A DNA stretch of 64,000 nt from an uncultured Collinsella sp. (GTDB lineage: Bacteria > Actinomycetota > Coriobacteriia > Coriobacteriales > Coriobacteriaceae): the NCBI GenBank assembly GCA_934668875.1, contig CAKUON010000011.1, positions 1 through 64,000 of the forward strand. The letters are read 5' to 3'. Positions 52,446-59,967 of this stretch are shown piece after piece. The translations under genes and the position numbers were made by a program. How positions within the stretch are numbered: position 1 is the first letter of the stretch; each line of letters opens with the position of its first letter. Below the pieces are notes generated by a model. The model worked only from the letters and a program-made list of their open reading frames with translations, had not been told where the DNA came from and ran no database searches.

Positions 52446-53003
52446 ATGTCCGATACCGTTCGTGCCGAGAAAATCGCGCGCGATGTAGACCATGCTGCCC
52501 GTCAACTGGCACAGGCGGGCCGTCTGGACATGACGCGCGAGTTTATCCAACATGGCGATGTGACGGTCTATGCGCATGTGACTTCGGTAGCGCGGGCGAG
52601 CCTGTCCTTTGCCGAGCGCCTGGGCCGCGTCGGTGTTTCGGTCGACCGCGCCTCGTTGCTGCGCGGAGCCTTGTTACACGATTACTTTCTCTACGATTGG
52701 CACGACCCCGACCCGAGCCATCGACTGCACGGGTTCCGGCATCCATTTTTTGCTCTGGCGCGTGCCGAAGAGGATTTTGAGCTGACGCCGCGCGAGCGGA
52801 ATATTATCGTACGGCATATGTTTCCGCTGGTACCGGTGCCGCCGACGTGTCGTGAGGCATGGATTGTGTGCCTGGCGGATAAATGGTGCGCGCTGCGCGA
52901 GACGATTGCCGGCCGTCTGCCGCGCAAAGGCGGCGCGAACGATTTGAACGAGGGCTCGAGTGACGGCTCGAGCAAAGAATCGAACGAAAAGAGGAGTGGG
53001 TAG
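52446..53003 (+). CDS. HD-domain phosphohydrolase-like protein
   Basis: 185 residues. The metal His-Asp pair is in GALLHDYFLYDWH, with upstream His in YAHVTSVARAS and later Asp in CLADKWCALRET. This matches a small HD family common in Firmicutes and Actinobacteria. The C-terminus is a Ser/Glu/Lys-rich tail. AGGAGG precedes the ATG. The membrane-protein gene follows after three bases. Confidence 0.82.
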   Translation: MSDTVRAEKIARDVDHAARQLAQAGRLDMTREFIQHGDVTVYAHVTSVARASLSFAERLGRVGVSVDRASLLRGALLHDYFLYDWHDPDPSHRLHGFRHPFFALARAEEDFELTPRERNIIVRHMFPLVPVPPTCREAWIVCLADKWCALRETIAGRLPRKGGANDLNEGSSDGSSKESNEKRSG

Positions 53004-53006
53004 ACG

Positions 53007-54026
53007 GTGGGAACCGCGATCGACATGGCATTTGACGGCGCGACGCTTGCCGCCTGTCCGCTCTCGGCGCTGGTACTCTCGTTTGCCTTCTACGGTTTTT
53101 GCGGCTGGGTATGGGAGTCGACAGTCTGCGCCATGCTCAACCACGGACGCTTTGCCAACAGCGGCTTTTTGCTAGGGCCGTGTTGTCCCATCTACGGTGC
53201 GGGCGGCATCGCGTGCTGGTTGCTGCTGCGTGGAATCCCAGACGCCTCGAGCCAGTTTGTCGCTGCCGCGCTCGTATGCAGCGTGATCGAATATAGCGTG
53301 GGCGTGCTGTTGGAAAAAACGACGGGTGCCCGGTTTTGGGATTACTCGCATCTGCCGTTTAACCTGCACGGACGCATCTGCCTGTACTGGGCCTGCGCGT
53401 TTGGCTTGGGTGCGTTGTGTATTTGCCGTTTAGTGGAGCCGGCATTGCTGGGGCTGCTTGGCCATCTGCCGGTGCTGATTGTGCGGCTGTCCGCCTTTAT
53501 CGTTGCGGTCGCGATGATGGTCGATGCGGTGTGCTCGTTGGCCAGCTGGCGCCGCCTGTCCGATCAGCTTGAGCGTGTGCGCGCCGACCTTGCCGACCGC
53601 ATCAATGAGTCGCTTGCCGACGCCTCCGACTCTATGCTCGAACGTATTCCCGATTCGGCGATCGACTCGGTGGCGCAGACGCATATCCGCGGTCGCGCCG
53701 TTAACGCTTGGCTGGCCGAGCTGGGTGACGCCGCGCTCGATGCCCTGCGCGAGAAGGCTTCGATGCCGACGTTTATCTCGGATGGTGCTCGCGGCCTGGC
53801 GCTCGCTGCCCGCCGCGTGGCCGATGCCGCGCCGAGCGTGCCCCGTCCGTCGCTCACCCGTCTCCGTACCGGCAAGCGCATGAGCCGTCCGGTGCCGAGT
53901 GTGTCGCTCAGCCGTCGTGACCTGCGCTTCTTTAACGCCTTCCCGCGTCTGCGCATCAATCGCTACGAGGGCGTCATCCGAGCTACCGACCTCCGCGACC
54001 GAGCCCGCGAGCTGTTCCGCCGCTAG
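53007..54026 (+). CDS. CmpB-type putative ABC-transporter membrane protein
   Basis: 339 residues. The first 185 hold five or six membrane helices with family signatures SGFLLGPCCPIYGAGG and EKTTGARFWDYS followed by HGRICL. The C-terminal 150 residues are cytoplasmic, helical then Arg/Pro-rich (PRPSLTRLRTGKRMSRP), which is longer than usual. Despite the family name, transport has not been shown. GTG start ten bases after GAGGAG, coupled to the HD gene. An ATG six codons later is an alternative. Confidence 0.82.
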   Translation: MGTAIDMAFDGATLAACPLSALVLSFAFYGFCGWVWESTVCAMLNHGRFANSGFLLGPCCPIYGAGGIACWLLLRGIPDASSQFVAAALVCSVIEYSVGVLLEKTTGARFWDYSHLPFNLHGRICLYWACAFGLGALCICRLVEPALLGLLGHLPVLIVRLSAFIVAVAMMVDAVCSLASWRRLSDQLERVRADLADRINESLADASDSMLERIPDSAIDSVAQTHIRGRAVNAWLAELGDAALDALREKASMPTFISDGARGLALAARRVADAAPSVPRPSLTRLRTGKRMSRPVPSVSLSRRDLRFFNAFPRLRINRYEGVIRATDLRDRARELFRR

Positions 54027-54090
54027 CCGGGACGGGCGTGTTTGCGGCTTCCTTGCTCGCGTATTTCCCGTTCGTTTCGCGCCCGTTGCC

Positions 54091-54156
54091 GCGCCGTTTC
54101 CAAGATTGCGGCACCGTTTCCATTTGACAACGCAGCGTTTAACAACGCCGTATCTG
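54091..54156 (+). promoter_or_regulatory. Direct repeats and -35 upstream of amt
   Basis: GCGCCGTTTCCA (54091) and GCACCGTTTCCA (54111) are spaced by exactly 20 bp, two helix turns, and end just before TTGACA (54124-54129). A -10 is not obvious at 17 bp; TATCTG at 54151 is 21 bp away. The layout suits a positively regulated promoter responding to nitrogen. Confidence 0.5.
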
Positions 54157-54223
54157 GTCTACACCAGTTGCCCCTCGGCCGCATTATGGGCGCCGACAAC
54201 GTTCATGCGACCAAGGGGGACGA

Positions 54224-55501
54224 ATGTACGATACGGGATCGACAACGTTTATGCTCATCTGCACCATGCTCGTGTTTTTAATGACACCGGGCCTGGCGTT
54301 TTTCTATGGCGGTCTGTCTAGACGCAAAAATGTCATCAACACCATGCTTATGTGCTTTGGAGTCATTGGCTTGGTGGGCGTGCTGTGGATTGTTGCCGGC
54401 TGGTCGCTGGCCTACGGCGGCGACGGCTCGAGTCCGTTTATTGGAGGCCTTGACCAGCTGCTGTGCCTGCCGGTGCTCAACCAGGTGCTGCAGGCGGCCG
54501 AGGGCAATGCTGCGGATGGTGCCGTCTACCCTCAGATCATCAACATCGCCTTCCAGATGGCGTTTGCCATGATCACCGCCGCTATCGTTACGGGCAGTCT
54601 GGCAGGCCGCGTTAAGTTTGGTGCCATGACGGCCTTCCTGGGCATTTGGCTGCTCGTGGTCTATGCGCCGCTCGCCCACATGGTTTGGGGCGGCGATGGT
54701 TCCTTTATCGGCGACATCATCGGCGCGCTCGACTTTGCCGGCGGCGACGTGGTACACATTTCGTCCGGTCTCACGGGCCTGATTCTCTGCTTAATGCTCG
54801 GCCGTCGTCGCGGCTTTGGCATGGTGAGCTACCGTCCGCATAACGTGCCGTTTGTGGCGCTGGGCGCCGGTCTACTTTGGTTTGGTTGGTTTGGCTTTAA
54901 CGGCGGCAGCGAGTTTAAGGCCGACGCCGTGGCGGCACTCGCCATCCTCAACACCGTGACGGCCAGCGCGGCGGGTATGGTCTCGTGGCTTGTCGTCGAG
55001 CGCGTGCACACCGGTCGTCCCACGCTGGTGGGTGCTAGCACCGGTTTGGTTGCGGGCCTTGTGGTGGTTACGCCGGGTGCGGGCTTTGTCGAGCCGTGGG
55101 CGGCGCTGGTCATGGGCCTGATCGTATCGCCCGTCTGCTACCTGGCCATCAGCCATCTTAAGACCAAGTTTGGCTACGACGATGCGCTCGATGCGTTTGG
55201 CTGTCACGGTGTCGGCGGCATCTTGGGCGGTGTGCTCACGGGCCTGTTCTGCGTGCCGGAGCTTTCGTGGACCGGTAAGGGCGGCCTGTTCTACACGGGC
55301 GACGTGTCACTGCTCGTCTCGCAGATTCTGGGTATTGTGGTGACGGTCGTTATCGTGCTGGTGCTCGACTTGGTAATCGCCGCGGTGGTCAAGGTGCTGT
55401 TCCACGGCAGCCTGCGTGTGGACGAGGCCGACGAGGCGCTGGGCCTGGATGCAAGTCAACACGGCGAGAGCGCCTATCCTTCTTTCTCCGGACTCGATTA
55501 G
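54224..55501 (+). CDS. amt: Ammonium transporter
   Basis: 425 residues, 11 membrane helices. FFYGGLSRRKN (about 24-34) is the family signature, and the two pore histidines appear in GGDVVHISSGLTGL and AFGCHGVGGILGG. It conducts ammonium or ammonia; the paired P-II protein would plug it when nitrogen is plentiful. The ATG is preceded by AAGGGGG. A decayed inverted repeat separates it from the P-II gene. Confidence 0.94.
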   Translation: MYDTGSTTFMLICTMLVFLMTPGLAFFYGGLSRRKNVINTMLMCFGVIGLVGVLWIVAGWSLAYGGDGSSPFIGGLDQLLCLPVLNQVLQAAEGNAADGAVYPQIINIAFQMAFAMITAAIVTGSLAGRVKFGAMTAFLGIWLLVVYAPLAHMVWGGDGSFIGDIIGALDFAGGDVVHISSGLTGLILCLMLGRRRGFGMVSYRPHNVPFVALGAGLLWFGWFGFNGGSEFKADAVAALAILNTVTASAAGMVSWLVVERVHTGRPTLVGASTGLVAGLVVVTPGAGFVEPWAALVMGLIVSPVCYLAISHLKTKFGYDDALDAFGCHGVGGILGGVLTGLFCVPELSWTGKGGLFYTGDVSLLVSQILGIVVTVVIVLVLDLVIAAVVKVLFHGSLRVDEADEALGLDASQHGESAYPSFSGLD

Positions 55502-55613
55502 CAGCTTCCCCAAGCACCGCACCTTGCCGTTCAATCGTCGCTCACGTACTTAAGTACGCTTCGCTCCTCTTTCACGGCAATCTGCGGCACTTGGGAAACC
55601 TGCTAAGACCTGT
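55501..55613. repeat. Composite inverted repeat, diverged copy
   Basis: About 30-base arms (GCAGCTTCCCCAAGCACCGC with the 3' strand ending TTGGGAAACCTGC) pair with some six mismatches and enclose an inner hairpin, CGTACTTAAGTACG. The repeated CTTGGGAAACC(T/C)GC occurs again at about 55658. It lies between amt and the P-II gene. Confidence 0.6.
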
Positions 55614-55713
55614 TAGTTGCACTTTTTTGATTTGCGGGGTTGGTCTGTGGTGCTTGGGAAACCCGCGTATGTGAATGGCAATTCATTTCTTTTATTTAAG
55701 AGAGGAATTCACT

Positions 55714-56052
55714 ATGAAGAAGATTACGGCGATTGTTCGTGCCGAGAAGCTTGAGGTTCTTAAGGACGCGCTGTTTGCTGCTGATGTTCGCGGCATGACG
55801 ATTAACCAGGTGCAGGGCTGCGGCGCGCAGCACGGCTGGAAGGAGTACGTGCGCGGCAACGAGCTTCTCGTAAACACGATCCCTAAGGTGCAGTTCACCC
55901 TCATCTGTGCTGATGAGCATGTTGACGGTATCGTCGACATCATCTGCAACGCCGCACGCACCGGCGCTGTCGGCGACGGCAAGATCTGGGTCGAGCCGGT
56001 CGAAGAGGTCATCCGCATTCGCACCGGCGAACACGGCCCCGCCGCGGTGTAG
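55714..56052 (+). CDS. P-II nitrogen regulatory protein lacking Tyr51
   Basis: 112 residues, a standard P-II start (MKKITAIVRAEKLEVLKDAL) and end (GKIWVEPVEEVIRIRTGE). In the T-loop, residues 41-52 read GWKEYVRGNELL: position 51, the tyrosine modified by uridylylation or adenylylation in other bacteria, is Leu; a tyrosine sits at 45 instead. Modification at the usual site is therefore impossible, and control may rest on ATP, ADP and 2-oxoglutarate only. GAGGAA precedes the ATG. Linked to amt, it is GlnK-like. Confidence 0.92.
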   Translation: MKKITAIVRAEKLEVLKDALFAADVRGMTINQVQGCGAQHGWKEYVRGNELLVNTIPKVQFTLICADEHVDGIVDIICNAARTGAVGDGKIWVEPVEEVIRIRTGEHGPAAV

Positions 56053-56126
56053 GGCCGTCCACCCGCCATCCGCAACGCTAAAATACTGCAATGAGGCACA
56101 AGACTTGCGTTGCGGATGGGCGGATT

Positions 56127-56789
56127 ATGGGTCGCAATAAATATCCCGAGGAGACGGTCGCGAAGATTCTCGACGCGGCGCTGGAGCTGTTCTGCGCACA
56201 GGGTTATGAGGGGACGAGCATTCAAGATATCGTCGACCGCCTCGATGGCATGACCAAGGGCGCTATCTATCATCACTTCAAGAGCAAAGAAGAGATTTTT
56301 AACGCCGCATTTGATCGGGCGATGGCTCCCGTTGTTGAGCGCCGCCGCGCGACGCTCGGTGCTGGCAATATGACGGGCGCCCAAAAGCTCAGGCGACTTT
56401 ACGCGCCCGAGTCCGTCGTTCCGCAAATTGAGCTATGGGCACGCATGCATCCTGCGGCGGATCCGGTAAAAAGCTCGCGTCTGTTGGCGTTGCAGTATCA
56501 GGGCTCGTTTGACGAGTCGGCAGATGGCTATTTATTGCCGGTGATCGAGGAGGGTATCGCCGATGGCTCCATTGCGTGCGAATGCCCGCGTGAAGCGGCA
56601 GAGGCCGTATCGTTGCTAGCGAATCTTTGGCTGCTACCATTGTTCCGTCCGCTCGAGCCCAAGGAGCGAATGGTCGCTCGCGCGCAATGTTTGGCGCAGA
56701 TGGCGACCGCGGTGGGGCTCGATTTAGGTAATGAAGTGCTTCAGACAACGGCCCAGATTTGGGACGTATGGAAACGAGCCGGGTGGTAA
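56127..56789 (+). CDS. TetR-family regulator of the adjacent MFS pump
   Basis: 220 residues. The HTH (about 10-56: TVAKILDAALELFCAQGYEG then TSIQDIVDRLDGMTKGAIYH) is clearly TetR; the C-terminal ligand domain is unassigned. Two near-identical dyads flank the short gap before the MFS gene, so it probably represses that gene. No strong ribosome site precedes the ATG. G+C is a little lower than in the neighbours. Confidence 0.9.
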   Translation: MGRNKYPEETVAKILDAALELFCAQGYEGTSIQDIVDRLDGMTKGAIYHHFKSKEEIFNAAFDRAMAPVVERRRATLGAGNMTGAQKLRRLYAPESVVPQIELWARMHPAADPVKSSRLLALQYQGSFDESADGYLLPVIEEGIADGSIACECPREAAEAVSLLANLWLLPLFRPLEPKERMVARAQCLAQMATAVGLDLGNEVLQTTAQIWDVWKRAGW

Positions 56790-56793
56790 TATG

Positions 56794-56808
56794 CATACTA
56801 ACGGTATG
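56794..56808. promoter_or_regulatory. TetR operator 1
   Basis: CATACTAACGGTATG, dyad CATAC-N5-GTATG, starts four bases after the tetR stop. It shares the form CATACYAAYRGTATG with operator 2, 66 bp away. Confidence 0.75.
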
Positions 56809-56819
56809 TAAATTGATCT

Positions 56820-56846
56820 AAAAGGGTGGCTACGGCTGCCCTTTTC
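56820..56846 (+). terminator. tetR terminator
   Basis: AAAAGGG and CCCTTTT pair around 12 bases with an internal GGC/GCC-like pairing, followed by CAAGT. It lies between the two operators. Confidence 0.6.
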
Positions 56847-56859
56847 AAGTCATTAAATA

Positions 56860-56874
56860 CATACCAATAGTATG
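56860..56874 (+). promoter_or_regulatory. TetR operator 2
   Basis: CATACCAATAGTATG lies just before the MFS ribosome site (GGAGG at about 56879). Bound repressor would cover the promoter or transcription start. Confidence 0.75.
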
Positions 56875-56890
56875 TATAGGAGGCAAGGCT

Positions 56891-58153
56891 ATGGACGGGA
56901 TGAGAGATTTCGACACCGCGCCAGCTTCAAAGACGGCGCTGTCTATAAGACTCGTCGGTCTTCTCGTTGCGCAGCTGTGCGTGTATTCGACGTTGTCGGC
57001 GCTGTGCTTTGCGTGTCCGCTTTACTTGCTCGATCGCAGTGGCTCGTCGACGTTATATGGTGCCGTCGCGGCGATAGCGTTTATACCGGGCGTGCTTGCG
57101 ACTCCGGCTGGCGGAGTATTAGCTGATCGAGAGGGACATCGCAGCGTTCTAGCAGCTCTCGGTATTGTTTTAATGATTGCAGCGATGCTATTTGTCCCCA
57201 TGAAGCGCTCGTTGCCCCTTGCGGCCGTTGTAGCGGTGATGCTGTGCGTCCAATACGCCGTTCAATCTATTCTGAAGCCGATACTTCAAATCGAGACGCT
57301 GCGCATAGCCGGCAAGGAAAAGGTCGAGCGGGCCACCGCATTAGTGTCGCAGACGACCATGGCGAGCAATATTCTAGGTCCCGTGGTTGGAACAGCCGTC
57401 TACGGACGCTTTGGAATCGATGCCATTTGCGCGATCGCGGCGGCGGCGTTTGCGATGTCGTCGCTGCTGTTTTGGGCCGCACTCAAACGAAATGTCCATT
57501 CTGAAGTGACGGGGGATGGCTCGACTCGCATGGCATGCCAAAGCGATTTTCTGTTGGCGATTCGGTGCCTGCTTCAAAATACCTCGTTGCTCGCTGTGAT
57601 TTTGCTTGCGGCTGTTTTGAATCTTGCGTTGGTTGGGTTAACGATTGGTGCGCCCGTTATTGTTACAAGGCATCTCGGCATGCAATCTTCCTGCGTTGGG
57701 ATTATTGAGGCGGCTATGGGGCTGGGCGGCCTTGTAGGCGGCGGCCTAGTCGGTATTTGGCCGAATCGCTTTTCTTTCAATGGCATATGCCGATATGTTG
57801 CGATGATCTGCCTTGGAGTCGTGCCGGTTATTGTCACGCTACCGATCGGCGTTGACGTAATTGTGTTTGCCGCGCTTACAGTCGGTTCGGCATGGGTCAT
57901 GGTGTGGGCAGGCATTGCGTCGGTCGAAATCGTTGCATTCGTTCAGCGGACGGCGCCGACGGAACTCTGCGGAAAGGTGCTTTCGGTCGTATACATGGCG
58001 CTTTCCTGCGCAACGCCTATTGGCCAATTGGCGTACGGATTCGCATATGATCGATGGGCGCCGGCGGCCGTGTTCGCAGCTATGCTGGTGGTATTGGTGC
58101 TGACGACGGTGCTGTTTTATCGCTTGAAAAGTCGCTCACGACAAACAATGTGA
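56891..58153 (+). CDS. MFS transporter, probable efflux pump
   Basis: 420 residues with 12 predicted helices and a central cytoplasmic loop (about 195-225). The A-like loop after helix 2 is GGVLADREGHRSVL. The layout is that of the DHA1/enterobactin-exporter (MFS_3) group. With the upstream TetR and its operators it forms an inducible efflux unit. AGGAGG lies about nine bases before the ATG. Confidence 0.88.
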   Translation: MDGMRDFDTAPASKTALSIRLVGLLVAQLCVYSTLSALCFACPLYLLDRSGSSTLYGAVAAIAFIPGVLATPAGGVLADREGHRSVLAALGIVLMIAAMLFVPMKRSLPLAAVVAVMLCVQYAVQSILKPILQIETLRIAGKEKVERATALVSQTTMASNILGPVVGTAVYGRFGIDAICAIAAAAFAMSSLLFWAALKRNVHSEVTGDGSTRMACQSDFLLAIRCLLQNTSLLAVILLAAVLNLALVGLTIGAPVIVTRHLGMQSSCVGIIEAAMGLGGLVGGGLVGIWPNRFSFNGICRYVAMICLGVVPVIVTLPIGVDVIVFAALTVGSAWVMVWAGIASVEIVAFVQRTAPTELCGKVLSVVYMALSCATPIGQLAYGFAYDRWAPAAVFAAMLVVLVLTTVLFYRLKSRSRQTM

Positions 58154-58217
58154 CGTTCGCACTGTAGCGGTTTAACAGAAGCAGCCACTGCAGTGCGGGG
58201 CGCCCATACGAGAACGC

Positions 58218-58259
58218 GCCTCTCCTTCGTCTACAATATCGTGCAGACGAAGGAGAGGC
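58218..58259 (+). promoter_or_regulatory. Perfect 15-bp dyad covering the HAD gene ribosome site
   Basis: GCCTCTCCTTCGTCT (58218-58232) and AGACGAAGGAGAGGC (58245-58259) pair perfectly around ACAATATCGTGC. The right arm contains the AAGGAG ribosome site. The centre holds TACAAT, a -10-like hexamer. It is either an RNA switch that hides the ribosome site or an operator around a promoter. Confidence 0.6.
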
Positions 58260-59123
58260 ATGCCCATGATCAAGATGTTTGCGAGTGACCTAGACGGAAC
58301 GCTGCTTAACGCCCTGCACGAGGCCGACGGAACCATCCGCCGCGCTATTCGCGAGTTGACCGAGGCCGGGCTGCACGTGGTTCCCGCGACGGGCCGCTCG
58401 ACGCTGCCGATCGGTGAGCATGGCTTTACAGGTTTGGCGCTCGATGCCTGTTGCTCCAACGGATCCATCGTTCGTGACAGCCACGGCGAGGTGCTTAAGA
58501 CCTGGACCATCGATCCTCAGATTACCGAGGAGCTGCTCAAGGCATTTCCGGGCATTTGCTTTGATTGTTCTACGCCCGACGGCATGTTTTCGAGCGGTTC
58601 GTTTGAGATGCATCAGGCGGGCTTTAAGAAGGACGACCCCATCAAGCGAATTGTGATGCGCGGCATGCGAGCCCGTGGCGGCTATCACGAGGAACAGTAT
58701 TTTGACCAGTCGATCGGAGACATCTTGCGTCATGACGTGTGCAAGATTAACTGCCGCGTGACCTCGCCCGAGTTGGAGCGCGACCTTAAGGCGTATCTTG
58801 CCGAGCGCTCGGACCGCGTGGTCAACGCGCCATTCGACCCGGTGATGTTCGAGATCACGGATGCTTCGTGCAACAAGGGCGAGAGCGTGGCGTGGCTGGC
58901 GGCCTACTACGGCATTGCCGAGGACGAGGTCGCGGTCTACGGCGACGGCGGCAACGACATCGCCATGCTCAAGCGTTTCCGCCACAGCTATGCCACCAAG
59001 AATGGCAGCGATGCAGCCAAGGCCGCCGCGAGCGCGACTATCGGCAGCTGCATGGCCCATGCCGTTCCCAAACACATGTTCACCACCATGCGCAAGCAAA
59101 ACTCCCGCACCGTAATCGAATAA
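58260..59123 (+). CDS. Cof-type HAD hydrolase
   Basis: 287 residues. Motif I is DLDGTLLN (nucleophile Asp10, acid Asp12), motif II ATGRS, motif III the Lys in NKGE, and motif IV GDGGNDIAML. The cap between motifs II and III is of the large C2 type. Members dephosphorylate sugar phosphates, flavin or PLP precursors; substrate unknown. The start is either ATG 58260 or ATG 58266, four and ten bases after AAGGAG. Confidence 0.9.
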   Translation: MPMIKMFASDLDGTLLNALHEADGTIRRAIRELTEAGLHVVPATGRSTLPIGEHGFTGLALDACCSNGSIVRDSHGEVLKTWTIDPQITEELLKAFPGICFDCSTPDGMFSSGSFEMHQAGFKKDDPIKRIVMRGMRARGGYHEEQYFDQSIGDILRHDVCKINCRVTSPELERDLKAYLAERSDRVVNAPFDPVMFEITDASCNKGESVAWLAAYYGIAEDEVAVYGDGGNDIAMLKRFRHSYATKNGSDAAKAAASATIGSCMAHAVPKHMFTTMRKQNSRTVIE

Positions 59124-59152
59124 TGTGACAAAGGGACAGTCCCTTCGTCACA
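59124..59152. repeat. TGTGACAAAGGGAC hairpin
   Basis: TGTGACAAAGGGAC pairs with GTCCCTTCGTCACA. Variants follow at 59436 and 59847, the last two also sharing the flank GCCGAATGTG. It begins right after the HAD stop codon. From here to 59435 no gene is seen. Confidence 0.8.
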
Positions 59153-59435
59153 TGTTGGGCGCCGGCTTTTGGCGCATAGGCCTGTTACGCTTTCGGCCAC
59201 CAACAAAAATCGAGTTATTCGGCCTCTGGGAGGCAGTCAAAAGGCCGTAAATACCGGCTCGAGATTATCTGCGCTCCATATTCTGTTTGATTTTGCGAGG
59301 GTCACACACAAATAGATCAAATAGCGCACAAATAGGAGCAAAATCACTCAAGTTATTTCGGCAGCAGCTGCATGGAATCAGCGAAAGGCCGAACAACTCG
59401 AAAAATGTAGGTGGCGGTTCGACAGCAACGCCGAA

Positions 59436-59464
59436 TGTGGCAAAGGGACTGTCCCTTTGCCACA
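59436..59464. repeat. TGTGGCAAAGGGAC hairpin
   Basis: TGTGGCAAAGGGAC pairs perfectly with GTCCCTTTGCCACA. The G at position five is matched by a C in the other arm, a compensated change relative to the copies at 59124 and 59847. Confidence 0.8.
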
Positions 59465-59535
59465 TGCAAGCATCGATCTCCTGAAATACGAACAGATATT
59501 CGCATATCTAACTGCGCTTTGATAGAATTGATACT

Positions 59536-59783
59536 GTTGACGGCAGTTCCATGTGCCGGGCAGCGCCCTCCATTTGATGGGAGGTGATGCCCATGACCGA
59601 TTTGATTGATTTCGTGAAGTTCCTGACCGCTTTGGTCTCGCTCCTCACGGCGCTCATCGGACTTTCCGAGGCACTCAAGCAGCGCTCGAAGCGTAACAGA
59701 AGGGGTCGCCGCCGCTAAGGCGTTGACCCCTTAAACCGTATAACGGCGCTGCCCAGCTAGCTACAACTTGGGCTGCCGTCGAC
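59536..59783. other. Paired flanking sequences around the toxin-like gene
   Basis: GTTGACGGCAG (59536) pairs with CTGCCGTCGAC (59773) apart from one G-U, and GGGCAGCGCC (59558) pairs perfectly with GGCGCTGCCC (59745). Together they would close the 5' and 3' ends of the mRNA on each other. A terminator-like hairpin, AAGGGGTC/GACCCCTT (59700-59732), overlaps the stop codon. On the minus strand TATACG (59737-59742) could be an antisense -10. Confidence 0.6.
59593..59718 (+). CDS. Small toxin-like membrane peptide
   Basis: 41 residues: MTDLIDFVKFLTALVSLLTA, a hydrophobic helix to about residue 25, then LSEALKQ and a strongly basic tail (RSKRNRRGRRR). This form (short acidic start, one helix, charged tail) is that of type I toxins and holin-like peptides of Gram-positive bacteria. 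GGAGG lies eight bases before this ATG; an in-frame ATG two codons earlier is too close. The gene is flanked by inverted sequence pairs and ends in a hairpin. Chromosomal toxin function is inferred from shape only. Confidence 0.6.
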   Translation: MTDLIDFVKFLTALVSLLTALIGLSEALKQRSKRNRRGRRR

Positions 59784-59846
59784 ACTATTCTACCCACGAA
59801 TGACATTTCGGACAATCGGTAATGCCGATCCAAAAACTAGGCCGAA

Positions 59847-59875
59847 TGTGACAAAGGGACTGCCCCTTTGTCACA
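59847..59875. repeat. TGTGACAAAGGGAC hairpin
   Basis: TGTGACAAAGGGAC pairs with TGCCCCTTTGTCACA. Third copy of the 59124 element. Confidence 0.8.
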
Positions 59876-59901
59876 TCCCAAATATTGCCTTTACGTGTTG
59901 A

Positions 59902-59945
59902 TGCACACGGTGTGCAATAATACTCGCACTGTGCAATAGCGCACA
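59902..59945 (+). promoter_or_regulatory. Candidate operators of the CoA-activase operon
   Basis: TGCACAC-G-GTGTGCA (59902-59916) is a perfect dyad about one odd base, and TGTGC-N6-GCACA (59930-59945) follows 28 bp on. AATAAT/TAATAC at 59916-59923 may be the -10. They lie 23-65 bases before the TetR gene, suggesting autoregulation. Confidence 0.6.
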
Positions 59946-59967
59946 GGTTGAGTAACAAGGAGGACGC

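Noticed and set aside
59536..59783. Fst/par-type locus with direct repeats
   Set aside because: The flanking sequences are inverted, not direct, so sense and antisense RNAs would share rather than complement these segments.
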